Positions 41,708-53,600 of a DNA stretch of 64,000 bases are shown in pieces. The first letter of the stretch is position 1. Each line of letters begins with the position of its first letter. The DNA lies in assembly GCF_902459465.1 (NCBI RefSeq), contig NC_047062.1:29940673-30004672 (forward strand). Direction: 5' to 3'. Under the pieces are notes generated by a model. It was given only the letters and a program-made list of their open reading frames with translations. It was not told where the DNA came from and did no database searches. The stretch comes from Asterias rubens. Taxonomy: Eukaryota; Echinodermata; Asteroidea; Forcipulatida; Asteriidae. Made by a program: the position numbers and the translations under genes.

Positions 41708-44700
41708 CTTAATTGCAGCAACATCTTCACAGCTCATTTTTACACTTGACCACAGGCCCAAGCACGTAGTTTTTGTTGCTGGCCAGTAAACTTTATGACC
41801 AGACAAGTCCAGCAGTCCTGTTTATTTTTAAGAACATGAAGAATCAAACCTCACTACGTAACATATTGAACTAAAAATAATTTGTTAGAATGTTCTTTAA
41901 CCCTGACCAATACCTTTCAATCTAATCAAGCCTGGTTCATACTTCCTGCAAACGTGAAGCGAATGTGACGCTACAGGGCTGTTTACACAGCAAATGTTTT
42001 GCAGGAGTTGAGCACATTTTAAAATTCGTATCCCATTTGCATTCAAAGGAAGTATGAACTTGGCTTAAGTAATGACACAAGGAATTATTCTTATTACCTA
42101 TAAGACTAGTGAACTAAATTTTCTCGTACATGACTAAATAGCGCTCAATAAAATAAAAACAGTTAATTTTAATGCAAGTTAAACTGAGTCAGGAAGTTTT
42201 TTATTTTGATTCTTGTCTTGTAAAAATAATTCTGGTCCAATAAACATTTTGAGCCACAAATTCAAGCCAATTCAAGCCATTATCTTGATGTTTTGACCAT
42301 ACAGGTTATCTCAATCATGATCATTATCAGTGTTGCAGCTGACCAATTTTAGTAGTGGGCTCTAAATCCAATCTAGGCCACCAAGGGAGAGGGGATCAGC
42401 AACATTATTCTTCATCTATCAACATATAACACTATTCATGTTAAGATACGAGGCCAGCACTGCTGAAGTGCAATCTGGGGGAAATCTGTGCTGTGGGCAG
42501 CATGGTGTATTTTTGCTCAGAGTGCTTGGCAAACTGTTAGTTCTGGGCAGAGGCCCCCCACCCACCCACCACCGCCCTTCCTTGCTACACTGATCGTTAT
42601 ATTGTGAGTGCTTTTGTTGTTTTCTCGCCTGTCCACTTGGGGTGTTTCGTTGGGAGAGAATCTCTATTTCTAAGTTCACTTTTTAATTGTTTTCACAAAG
42701 TGATGTATGTGCAGCTGCAGCTCGGCCAAAAGTTATGCGTTGAGAAAAATGGCTGTTTAAGTACACTTTCTAGCTCAGTGCGCTAGTAGTTTAAAGACAT
42801 TGTTCTGGAGTTGCAAGGTCTTGGGTCCTACTCACACCCAATGTAATATATGCCTGAGAATTTTTTTCTTCACAGGGCTCAGGAAAGTACTGATCTACAC
42901 ATGTGTGTTTAATAAGTTTACCTTTTTCTTTCGTAGAAATGCATTCTGCATGAGGCTGATCTGCTTTGTTCATTATTGCTCCACTTACTTCCGCTTTAGC
43001 AGTTCTGTAAAAGCAACATAAACAAATGAGTATGTTAAATCACACAAAAATTGAATATTAACATTCCTTTTAAACAATTTAAGTATAGAAGTAAATCAGT
43101 TACAGTCAGACATTGAGGTTTTGATTTACCGGGAGTTTCCACTGTGTAGCGTGCTAAGGCAGGCACCTACTGTAATATATGCCTTGTTTCACCAATTCAA
43201 AGAATTTGGGGTGTAATAAAAAGGAATTTTGACCACATGGATGAGGAGACTTTCAAGGCATAATACAAAACCATGGTTCACCCACATCTGGAAAGCCAAC
43301 AGCGCTTGGTGCCCCTACTTGAAGAGAGACATAAACAAACTAGAAAAAGTGCAACAGAGAGCGACCAAAATTGTTACATCGTTAAAGACACTGGACACTC
43401 ATGCACAAAATAACAAACCTGTGAAAAATTGAACTCAATTGGTCGTTGAAGTTGCGAGATAAATGCAAGAAAAAACACCCTTGTCACACGAAGTTGTGTG
43501 CTTTCAGATGCTTGATTTCGGGACCTCAAAATCTAATTCTGACTACCTCACCAAAAACATTGACAGTATAGCTTTGCAGGATGCTCACCACAGGATACAT
43601 GGAATTATATGTAAGTACCTCATTTCTGCTCTACACATTGACTTCAGTACTTTTGCAGTAACTTTTTGTGTGAAAATGGATGGGTGTTAGTCTGTTTTAT
43701 AAGACTCGGTGGGGTGGGGGGTTGTGGAACAAAATGTGGAATACAAGAATGGACAGGCTGCCACCATTGTTTGTCATTTTCGGCGCAAATCTTAGTTCAG
43801 AAGTTCAGAAGTTCCAGCATTCCATGGTAGATTTTCAGTTGTGGCGTACAGCTGAGGTTTTGCGAATCATGGTGTGTGCCTACTCAATGTTCTCACAACG
43901 TCAAATTCCAGAACCTATTATGAGAACCTTCTTGTCTTTCATTTGTTTTAGCCAGGAAACTGATTGTCTCAAAAAGTTCTGAAATTAATATACGGGTGGG
44001 CATGGTAACTGCGGTTAAAGCCCAGTATCTTTGAACTTTCCAAAATCTCTTGATGCATCTCAAGTTAACGGTTGTTCATATAAAACTTAATAGCTCAATT
44101 TACCTGTTGATGAAGGCATCCTTGAATCTGTAGTGGGCAGCATTCGTATCTACTTTTGGAGTAGTAGACTTCATGGCACGTCTGTAGCTTGATGTAGCCT
44201 AAATGCAAACAAAATTATTACATTATTTTGTGCAACAATTCTATGACGCTCATACAAGTAACCTAAAGCATGATTTACATCCTGAGGTTTTTTAAACAAT
44301 GCATAATAAAAAGATGACACATGTTTCTCTATTTCTTGCCCACTGTTCAATGAAACTGTTGAGCGGTTACTGTTCTACTCGTTTTGTTGGGGCTGGGAGG
44401 ATGTTGGTCTATAAAGTTTTGTTGCAAACTCTGCTTACCCAAGAATGTTGTGCTAACAATCACCACTTTTTGCTGAAATGCTGAATTCGTTAGCTACCTG
44501 TCTAAGTGTAGAATGCCTAAAAGCAAGGACTATGTATGCTTGACGTAAGCTTGGAATTCCACTAATGGCAAAGGTTGTTGGTTCATATCTCTTCTCTTCT
44601 GAGTGAATTGCCTGAGCATTTTTATTTTCTTCACATGACTAGTGGAAGCAGAGAATATGCCTAACACTTATGTCCTAGAGCTGAAACATTTCTTTGTTTT

Positions 44701-45715
44701 AAAATCAAAAATTTAGTAGGACACCAGTCACAATGATGTAAATTTAATGTAATTTTGGCTGGTAACGCAGAATTTCTTAAAAACCAATCTTAAACAATCT
44801 TTTTTAGCAGAACAAAAATTACTGTGAGTACAATTTTATGCCTGGTGTTGCATCTTAAACATAATGGAGAGGCCAGTTGTAGGCAGTTTTGAAGGTAATG
44901 CGTTGGGTATTTTTGTCATTTTGGGGCAATTTTTGTGTGACAGTCAGAGAAAGTGTTGCTGTTTTGAAACATTGTCTGGCTTTCACTGCGGCGCTATGAC
45001 TATAATGAGTTAATGACCGATAATGACGAATTTCGAAAAAGGAATACAGCCCCCCAGTTACTGGGCATGCTGGGTCTAGTGTTTGTTGGGATTAAGTTCA
45101 GTGCCACTTCCACTCTGTTTTGTTAGGAAATGGTTTATTTAAATTAAAGCAATCCAACCATGGCCAATTGAGAACTAAAAAATATAAATAAAATATAGTT
45201 GTTTGTGTAGGAAATTTAATCAGTGGCAGTCTGGTATGAACATTTTTCCAAAAAATAATTTGGTGTTTTCAAATTGTTAAATTTGCATACACTGATACAG
45301 ATTACCGTATACTGCCAAATCATCAAATAAAATGCCACCAATTTTTGAGTAAATTACAAAATAAGATATTAATTATGTACTAACAAATGAAAAAGAGGTG
45401 GCAGGATAGCCAACAGAAAAAGTCTCATTCTGTTCTGGAAACTATAAAATCTGAAGACAAAACGCGAATTCTCTCGCAGATGCTGTCGTCTCGATGCGAA
45501 CTCGCCGCCGTACATTTGAGCATGTAGACCCACCACCACTGCACCGTCCCGTGCCTGGCCACACACGGGACGAAGTTGTCGGCCGGGGGGCCAGTGACGA
45601 TAATGTCCCAAAGTTTCGTTTAATTATTTGTGCGAGAATACAATATAAACCCCCCAAAAATCTTGACAAACAAGTCAGTAACTTACCGTCGCACTTTAGT
45701 GGTAGTTGTATCCAT
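41708..45715 (-). CDS. Unrecognised small gene X
   Basis: Exons 45715-45687 (ATG start), 44181-44104, 43004-42922 and 41817-41708 join with matching phases (2, 2, 1, 0) into about 100 codons. The protein starts MDTTTTKVRRRAMKSTTPK, later Y-R-F-K-D-A-F-I-N-R, and ends L-L-D-L-S-G-H-K-V-Y-W-P-A-T-K-T-T-C-L-G-L-W. All splice sites are standard (GTAAGT, GTAAAT, GTAAAC, GTAAAG). It is basic at the start with no signal peptide or membrane segment. No family is recognised. The end is unclear: the next exon-like segment (41540-41648) brings a stop within about ten codons. It lies downstream of claspin on the same strand, with a CpG-rich start region. Confidence 0.5.
42775..42910 (+). repeat. Diverged SINE family A in intron of gene X
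   Basis: 'gcgctagtagtttaaagac', 'gagttgcaaggtcttgggtcc', 'cacagggctcaggaaagtact'. It abuts the 5' splice site of the exon ending at 42922. Confidence 0.6.
43235..43382 (+). mobile_element. Non-LTR retrotransposon RT fragment
   Basis: One frame gives M-V-H-P-H-L-E and the next gives SAWCPYLKRDINKLEKVQQR, then A-T-K-I. This is the end of LINE RT domains of CR1/L2-like type (R-P-H-L-E-Y ... W-P-Y-L-K-K-D-I-x-x-L-E-K-V-Q-R-R-A-T). Frameshifted, and cut by an M0 MITE at 43383. Confidence 0.75.
43383..43540. repeat. Partial M0 MITE
   Basis: Starts TTAAAGACACTGGACACTCA and breaks off after 'tgatttcgggacctcaaaat'. Confidence 0.65.
43541..44103. other. Intron of gene X, nothing recognised
   Basis: No exon or repeat family identified. 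The frame at 43680-43982 is unsupported. Confidence 0.4.
44182..45686. other. Intron 1 of gene X
   Basis: Mostly AT-rich with no repeat recognised. 45470-45600 is strongly CpG-rich ('gatgcgaactcgccgccgtac', 'ggccggggggcc') and is probably part of the promoter-proximal CpG zone of gene X. Open frames there in both strands are a result of base composition. Confidence 0.4.
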
Positions 45716-46871
45716 GTAACTCAGTAAAATCTTGGATTTGTTGGACAAAATACACAGAGACATGTAGACTGTCATCTATTTCTCTTTAAAAATGGCGGTG
45801 GAACTTAACACGCTGATTGCGTCGTCCCTGGATGTACGCAAGCGCAGAGCTTTCAGCAACTAATTTGCATTTACCACTCTATGGCCATACCCTGAAAAAA
45901 AGAATAATTGAATCGTCATTACAGTTTTGATTTGTGTCCAAAATTACAATACTCCTATTAAAAAAACCGAATAAACTGAAAATTACAAAAGTAATTAGGT
46001 AGGCCTTCCTCGCATGAATTTTGCGGCTTGTAGTAACACACATGACACGAACATGACGTGAACTCAGAAAATAATTTGCATACTTAACTCCTCCCCCTTG
46101 AATTATTTGGACGGTTTTGTGCTTTATCTAAGGTTACACCACTCTACCTCCATGGTTTACACACGGAATTTAAAGAAATAATAAGGCAACAAAGAAGAAA
46201 AACAACATACTTTTAGCGTCTAGCTTCCGGCGCGATGTGGAAACATCGTTCAGGAATTTCCTTTAGAAAAAACTCTTGGCCAATCAGCAACAAGAAAGCA
46301 AAGCTCTCTAGAGAGTAGAGGGCGCACTTCCCTTTATGACAGCCTGATTATGTTTTTCCCTCATTTCACACATGTTTAATATTTTATATAACTACTTTTG
46401 TAAAGACAGTTGCACCTACAGTTGAAAATGTTAGTTGTAGCAAAAATGAATAAAAAATAAATGTTTTTTTTAATAAACAATAACTGTGGACACAAAATAC
46501 AGAAAAGTACAAAAAGATAGTTAAAAGGTTTTAGTTTAGTTTATTCCTTAATTTATAAATACATATATACACTTTCATAAAAATGTTTAACTGAGGATCA
46601 ACAAAATTTGGCCACATATGTGCACAGCTATACATTTGTTTTTAACATACTTCTTGCAACCTTTTGTATATAACTATCTTTGTCTAACAACGCAGCAGAA
46701 ATAATCTTAAAATCGCCCAATTTAAACATTAAATGATAACTTCCATTTACTTATACAGTTTGAAAAAGGGGATGCAAACCGTTAGGACAAACCGTCCACT
46801 ACTGCATGTCTTCTGTTTATAGACAAACCTTGTTTGTCCATTCAAAACCAATCTCTCAAAACATATAAAAC
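45716..46871. other. 5' region of gene X / 3' flank of claspin
   Basis: ATGGCGG (YY1-type) at about 45792, 'ttccggcgcg' near 46228 and a CTCF-like GTAGAGGGCGCACTT at 46315-46329. No further gene is seen. Confidence 0.4.
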
Positions 46872-47046
46872 CTCCTGGGCCCGATTTTATAGAGCTGCCA
46901 AAACACAAAATTTGCTTAAGCACGAAAACAGCTTGCTTATTTTACACATGTTCCTGTTTACTTAGCATAACAATTGGCTGGTAATCTACTTTTACTACGC
47001 AAGGATTTTTTTAGCTTAAGCAAATTTTGTGCTTATCATTGGGCCC
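46872..47046. repeat. Dispersed repeat family D ('GGGCCCAATTTCATAGAGCT')
   Basis: Inverted ends: 'gggcccgattttatagagct' at 46878 and 'aaattttgtgcttatcattgggccc' at 47045. Other copies: 51265-51450, pieces at 37330-37670, 47495-47545 and 1-45. Confidence 0.7.
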
Positions 47047-47047
47047 T

Positions 47048-47365
47048 GTTAAAGACACTGAACACTATTGGTAATTGTCAAAGACCAGTCTCCTCACTTG
47101 GTGTAGCTCAACATATGCATAAAATAACAAACCTGTGAAAATTGGAGCTCAATTGGTCGTCGAAGTTGCGAGATAACAATTAAAGAAAAAAACACCCAAA
47201 ATTTGTGGAAAGTAACTTCTTTCTCGAAAACTACTCCACTTCAGAGGGATCCGTTTCTCACAATGTTTTATACTATCAACCTCTCCCCATTATTTGTTAC
47301 CAAGTAAGCTTTTATGCAAACAATTACTTTGAGTATTCTACCAATAGTGTCCACTGCCTTTAAGT
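47048..47365. repeat. MITE family M0, internally deleted
   Basis: Ends GTTAAAGACACTGAACACTA and TAGTGTCCACTGCCTTTAAG. The inner palindrome is missing. Confidence 0.75.
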
Positions 47366-47643
47366 TTCTGAAGGTTTATGCTTACAAGTAATACACATTG
47401 TGGGGTTATATATAGGTAGGAACACTGTACATGTGGAGTGTTTTAACGGTAAATATTAGCAAAAAAGAGACAACACGCTTACACCTAATCAAAAAGCACG
47501 AAAATCTGCTTACCGCGAGGCAGCGCTATGAAATTGGGCCCTGCACATAAAACTTAACTAGCACAACACAATTTATAAATAAAATTATGCAATATGTAAT
47601 TTGTTCTTAATTTCCATAAAATTCTTAACATCTCAACAAATCT

Positions 47644-50600
47644 CTACATAAGACTGAAGATGCTGCTTGGTTTCCTTAGGCTTTGACTTCTTTCCAATCG
47701 AGGTTTCTTGGCTTTGGGGGCTTGGGATGATGGACTCTCACTGGTTGAACGTCGCAACTGTCATAAAAACAAAACAAACTCATCATACAATAACTGTGGC
47801 GTGTCATGGCCTACACATTAAGAGCACTGGATTCAAGCTGGATTCAAAGTGCTTTCTGCTCTACCAGCCAAGCATCTGATTGATGATACCCAAGCCTACA
47901 TCTGTATGGACTGTAATGGAGGTAACCCTATTTCAGCCCTAGGAGTAGGTGGCAACGGTCCCTGAAAAAAATAATTGAAGCCCGCACCTGAAGTGGAGAC
48001 TTGAATAACAAAAATATACAACAAAACTTGTTCTAACAGGGAGTGATTTTCATTGTGCAAATTTTTTGTTGGCACACTGAACTCTACTGGCCAGGGAATA
48101 TCGTCAGATGTGGCAGGTGAAAAGTAAAAGTAAGACCCATGGTGGTTGGAGCACTTGGAACCATTGGGGAAACATCTGCTCTAGAAAAACAACTTGATGG
48201 TTGCTACACCAGAATGCTACGCCAGGAACTTGGTGTCGGGAGGGAAGAACAAATATCCAACTCGTCAGATCTCTATCTAGGGATCCCAAGCTTAAGGCCA
48301 AAATCTTTGCAAAAAGAGTGAAGTTTGCAGGGCACTGCTATCACCACCCTGAGCTTCCAGCCAGAAAGTTTGTCCTCTGGGAGCCTAAGCAAGGTCAAGC
48401 ACAAAGAGGTTGAGGTCATCTATGTCGATCTGCTCAGAAGGGACACTGGGTTTGTGACAGCTGGGGAAATATCTACATGCAGGAGGGACAGGAGGATCTG
48501 GGGTCAACTCAGCCGTAATATCATTGACCGAGGACACCACTCGAAATAGAAGAAGACGAAATCGGGCAAATGTGCAAATAGATCTGTTGCAGCCGGCGGC
48601 GCTTTTGGGAACAGCAAGCATCCTTAGAAAATCCTTGAGACGTAAGGCTACGGGACATAGCCCGACTCAAGAAGATACTGGTACAAAGGAAAATGTTATC
48701 TTTGTTTTGCATGCTGTGATAAGATGAAATAATAATAATACCTGTGGTTTTTGGTCCTCGTCTTCCTCTGCTGGGGTCACGATGGATTGGAAGAGGACAC
48801 TTCTGGATCCTCTGGAGGTGGGATTACTGGTCAGTGGTTTCATCATTGATGCAATCTTAGCCAAATCCCCTTTGCTCCTCTTTAAGAAAGAGCCATGGCG
48901 GAACTAAACAGACAGGGAGAATAAAAACAATAATAACAAGTTCTTGTAAAGGCCAAGTCAAACAGGCCCCGAAACGAGAACGAAAACGATACAAATGCAC
49001 GCCCTCGATTGGTTGAATGAGCGTGGGCGTGTTCTGCTTGGAGCATTTCAACCAATCGAGGGCATGCATTTTTATCGTCGTTTTGTGATCTTGTTATCGG
49101 GGCCTGTGTGACTTGGCCTTAAAGCATAGCGCATTTCAACAGGCCTATATGCTTCATTTTTTAAATGGCAAGGGCACCAAGGCATTTTCTCCTTGGTAAA
49201 GGGCACCCTATGAGGAAGTTTACAAAGGTGCTGTGGCGTAATATAATGTCAATCAAACCAGAAACACCAGGGAAAACCCCTTCTCTTTTCAACAACAAAA
49301 AGTGCACTGGGTTCTTTTACATACGCAACGCAGAAGACAAATGGCGTTACGTCCCATCCAAAGGACACGTCCGGGGCTCAAACCCACACTCTGCTGATCA
49401 GAAACACCAGAGCTTGAGTCTGATGTTGTTCTTAATCTGTGAGTTTTCAATCTGGTTTGTTATAATAAGTATATCATTTGATAATACAAACTATTCATTT
49501 GATGTTTGGGGAGGGTACCTATCAACTGGTTACACCAATCTACTTTGCACTAATAACAATATGTTTATGATAGCTCACATTCACCTGTAATAGCTATTTT
49601 TTTTTTTTGGGGGGGGGATATTAACTGATTTTGTTCTTTTATTTACCTTGACTGGTTTGGGTGATTTTATTCTGGTGTCCGTATCCTTCTTTGTTGGTGG
49701 TTCCTCTCCGATTGCATCTTCATGCTTGGTTTCTGTATCATTAAATAATACAAGGCAAATCAATTTGTTAACTGTTTTGTCTTCATGCAAATCCTGCATT
49801 GTTTATAAGGCTGTATCCGAATTGGTGGCTACAGCTACAACTACGGCTGTTGCTGAGGGTGTTGCTACTACACTTCAGTTCAACGCATGATGACGCGGAA
49901 ATCTAGCCATAGCTGCCAATTCCGATACGGCCTAAGTCTGCCGTCTTATATACGCCTTGTTCCTTGAATACATTGCGAATGTACAATGCTTAATATAACC
50001 ACCAGACTATTTTTGTATGTTTGCAGGGACAACCATACTTTCAAATGTCAATTGATTTTCTGTTGAATTAAATGAAAGAGCAGCATCTAGTTATTTATTT
50101 TTGTTGAACAGTGCTGTTTTACAACATTATTAATTTATTTCGAAGATATAATAGTAAGAGTGTTATTGTGATTAGCATCATTCTTATGAGATAAAGATGA
50201 TTTAAAATTGAAAACAAAAACCCCCAAAAAAACCCTTGCCTAAATCCTATCGTGCTGTGGTCCAGTGTTATTTTTTTGAGCCCTGGTCATTAGGCCTAGT
50301 CGCACCTCACACAGTTGGAACTTCGACACTAGTAGCGGCTGTTTGCTGCATGCGCAATATAGTAAAATTCACCCTGAATAGAATGAAGGATTGTGTCACT
50401 GATGTCTGATTGTGTTTCAAAAGTAAATTATGCTGTCGTGAATAGTCGTGAGTGACTCATTTGGTTTATTTTGGTATATTTTTGTAGTAGCGTGGCGTCA
50501 CGATTAACTGAGTACTTGAGAAAAGGTAGTCACGACTCGACTAAGCAATCAATAGTCGCGACTTCGGCACAAGGGGCCTAAGTTTACTGGTAATAAACAA

Positions 50601-53600
50601 ATACCTTTCTTCTTCTTGTTAACGGCCGTCTTCATGAAGATATCAAACTGACTACTCTCTTCCTCATCACTGTTAATATCATTAGCAGCCTCGCCTTTGG
50701 GTTTCTCCTGAAATGAGAAATAATAAGAAATAATAATAATACTTGGTTCTCATACAGCGCTTTATCACACCCCTAAGGGTGTATCAAAGCGCTCAGTATT
50801 ATTTTTTGCAAGGTATGAGGAGCTCCGTACTGAAGTATGAGACCTATTTCTTTATAGCACCATGTAACGGTTTACATGGTGCCCCTTCTCTTTACAATAA
50901 TTGCAATGGCTTCTTTTACATGACTTACACAGAACACGGAACCATCGGCTTTATGTCCCATCCGAAGGACGAAGTATCATGGCCGAGTGTCTTGCTAAAG
51001 GACACAAAAATCACAACTGTTACTCGAACCCACACTCTGTTGATCAGAAATATCTGAGCTTGAGTGCTCTTATCTGCTTGGCCATGACACGCCACAAATC
51101 GACATTCATAGTGATAGTACACAAAGTCGGGGCTTTTGGAGAGAGGTTTCTTGGACAGGAAACTTTTGTTTAAAACTAATTTTTGTTTGTTTCTCATCTT
51201 TGTGATTTGCTTCACTTTTAAGAAGTTTGGACTCGAAAAATCTAGCTAATTGTACTTGTGACATGGGCCGAATTTCATAAAGCCTGCAGGCACAAAAGCT
51301 TGCTAAGCAGAGAATAGGGTTACTTAGCAGAAACAGGTTACCCAAAATTACATGTATTATTGTGGATGCCTGGTACCTCAAGCAATTTTTGCTTAGCAAA
51401 GAAATTTGTCACACAGTATTTTCTGCTTAACAGCTTTATGAAATTGGGCCATGGTAGTTTGGCTGGTAACCTTATTCTGGTGAGAGTACTTTTGTGAGAC
51501 TTAGCTAAGTAGGATTTGAAACTTTGCATGGTGGAAATACGATATGGAAAGGTTTGCGGTAAGACCATGTAATGACTATCTCTAAAAGAGTTAGGGGTGA
51601 TTCTGAAAAGAACCGTTGGTAGACTTAGCTACTTGGGACCAAGGATAATGCTGTATGCATATACTTGACTACCCACCATCTTTTGTTCACTGAGCCACTG
51701 TTCTCTCTTGTGGCGTTCCATCCTCCATTGAGTGTCCTCATCCTTCTCACCCTCTCCATCCTCATCATCGGAATTGACTGGGAAGGAATTCATCTCAGAA
51801 TCACCATCTGTTATGGGAAAGAAGCACCCAAGATTAGCTCTTAGAGTTTATGATCGAGTTCAGGCAGTGTGTTCTTGTATACTCTATTTTGATCCTTTTC
51901 TTTGTATAAACTTCTTTGTTTCGGGTTTCTTTTTACATCCTACAGACCGTCATAACCTTGTTTCAGCCTCAAGAGTGGGTGGCAACGTGCCTCTGGAGGC
52001 AGTCGATTGGGGGCATACATGTAGCCTAAATCAGTTGAGTGTAGCCCTCACCTTGGAGTGGCCATCTGTGGCCATGTAATGTCAAGCGTTCTCTCATTAA
52101 CAAATTATAAAACAAAGTGCAGTTGGTTGCCTAGATATCGCCCTGTCTGGGATGGAATTCACAAAGAGTTAAGACTAGTCTTATCTCGAGTTCGGAAGAG
52201 ATACTAGTCCTAACTTAGGACTAGCGTAAGGTGTTGTAGCCACGGTGGGCAGTGCTGGGCCAGGGCTCAATTTTTGTCCAGCACTCTGAGAAAAATACAT
52301 TGTGCCGCACAGCACAGATTTCAAAACACTGTCCACTGCGCATTGAACACAGTCAAAAGGCCATTCAACTTATTGCATAGCCCCCATAACAGGAACAGTT
52401 TGAAAACCTGTCCCCATTAGTTTTGTTGATCCGCTCGCCCTTGGCGGACTTTGAAATTGTTGTGTTTATTGCCCACCACTAAAATTTGTCTAGCAACAAC
52501 CCTGGTAAGGGCTATCTTTGTGAAATTGACCCCTGATTTACCTAGGTTTCTCCATCTGAACTGTCTAGTACGCCCTTTGTTGTCAGAGTACAAGTCCCCA
52601 TCAGGGAGGTACATCTCCTTGTAGAGACGGAGTTGTCTTGCATCGTCGTCCTCCATTGTCTTCCTGTTGATCATTCAGGATAAGAAGTGTTAGTTCTGGG
52701 CAAAATTTCATAGCTTATAGGAACAGTACAGAATTGGTAAGAAACAAACATCGTGAAGATCACAGATTTACATAAAACTTACACGGTGTATTGATGATGA
52801 TAGTTGAAAACATCCCTTGAAATATTTCTGTCTGAAATGTCATATTTGATGAGAAATAAATAATCTAACCTCGTGTTTGGAGTTTATTGCTCAGTGAGCG
52901 TTTTATTCATTTTTATTTTGGCATCGATGCAATGCAAAATTTGTAATCGGTTTTTCACTATTCTCTCGTGACCCAGATGGCCGATCGATCTCAAACTTCT
53001 ACAGGTTTGTCAGTTTATGTATATGGTGAATTACATAAAGTGTTTACACTGCCAGCAACTGTTATGTTAGCAAAAACCAATTCTGTAATGTTCCTTTAAC
53101 GGTAAGCAAATTTTCATGCTTACTGCAGCGTGTGAGTATTTCACAGATAAGCATGAAAATTAGGCCGCCATCTAGCACATTCACCATGGATTTGCATTCA
53201 TTGCAACGTCATCAATTTTTTGTGCAGTAAGCACCGGTAGGTTAGCATGGCTTTTGAAATGGGAACTCAAGCTCTGGTGTTTCTGTTCAGCAAAGTGTGG
53301 GTTGGAGTCCCGGTTGCGTGTCCCTGAGCAAGACACTCAACTATAATTGCTTCTCTCCACCCAGGGGTAAATGGGTACCTGTTAGGGCAGAGATGGTTCT
53401 TGTGATTGGTTAGCTTAGTAGCACATATTTGTTGCACAGGCTGTGTACTCCCCAGGGAGTTGAGATGGTTTAAGGAATGATTTTAGGCCTAGTGACCAGG
53501 GGTAATAATGTTGAAGCCCCATGAGTGTCACTGCGTGACGGACTGTTATTATTATTGCTCGACTAGGAACACTTATAAAAAAAGTCTGAATTCAGATAAA

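Noticed and set aside
45369-45727. Overlapping open frames on both strands at 45369-45727
   Set aside because: CpG-rich promoter-proximal composition removes stops; no splice sites join them to gene X except the true first exon 45687-45715.
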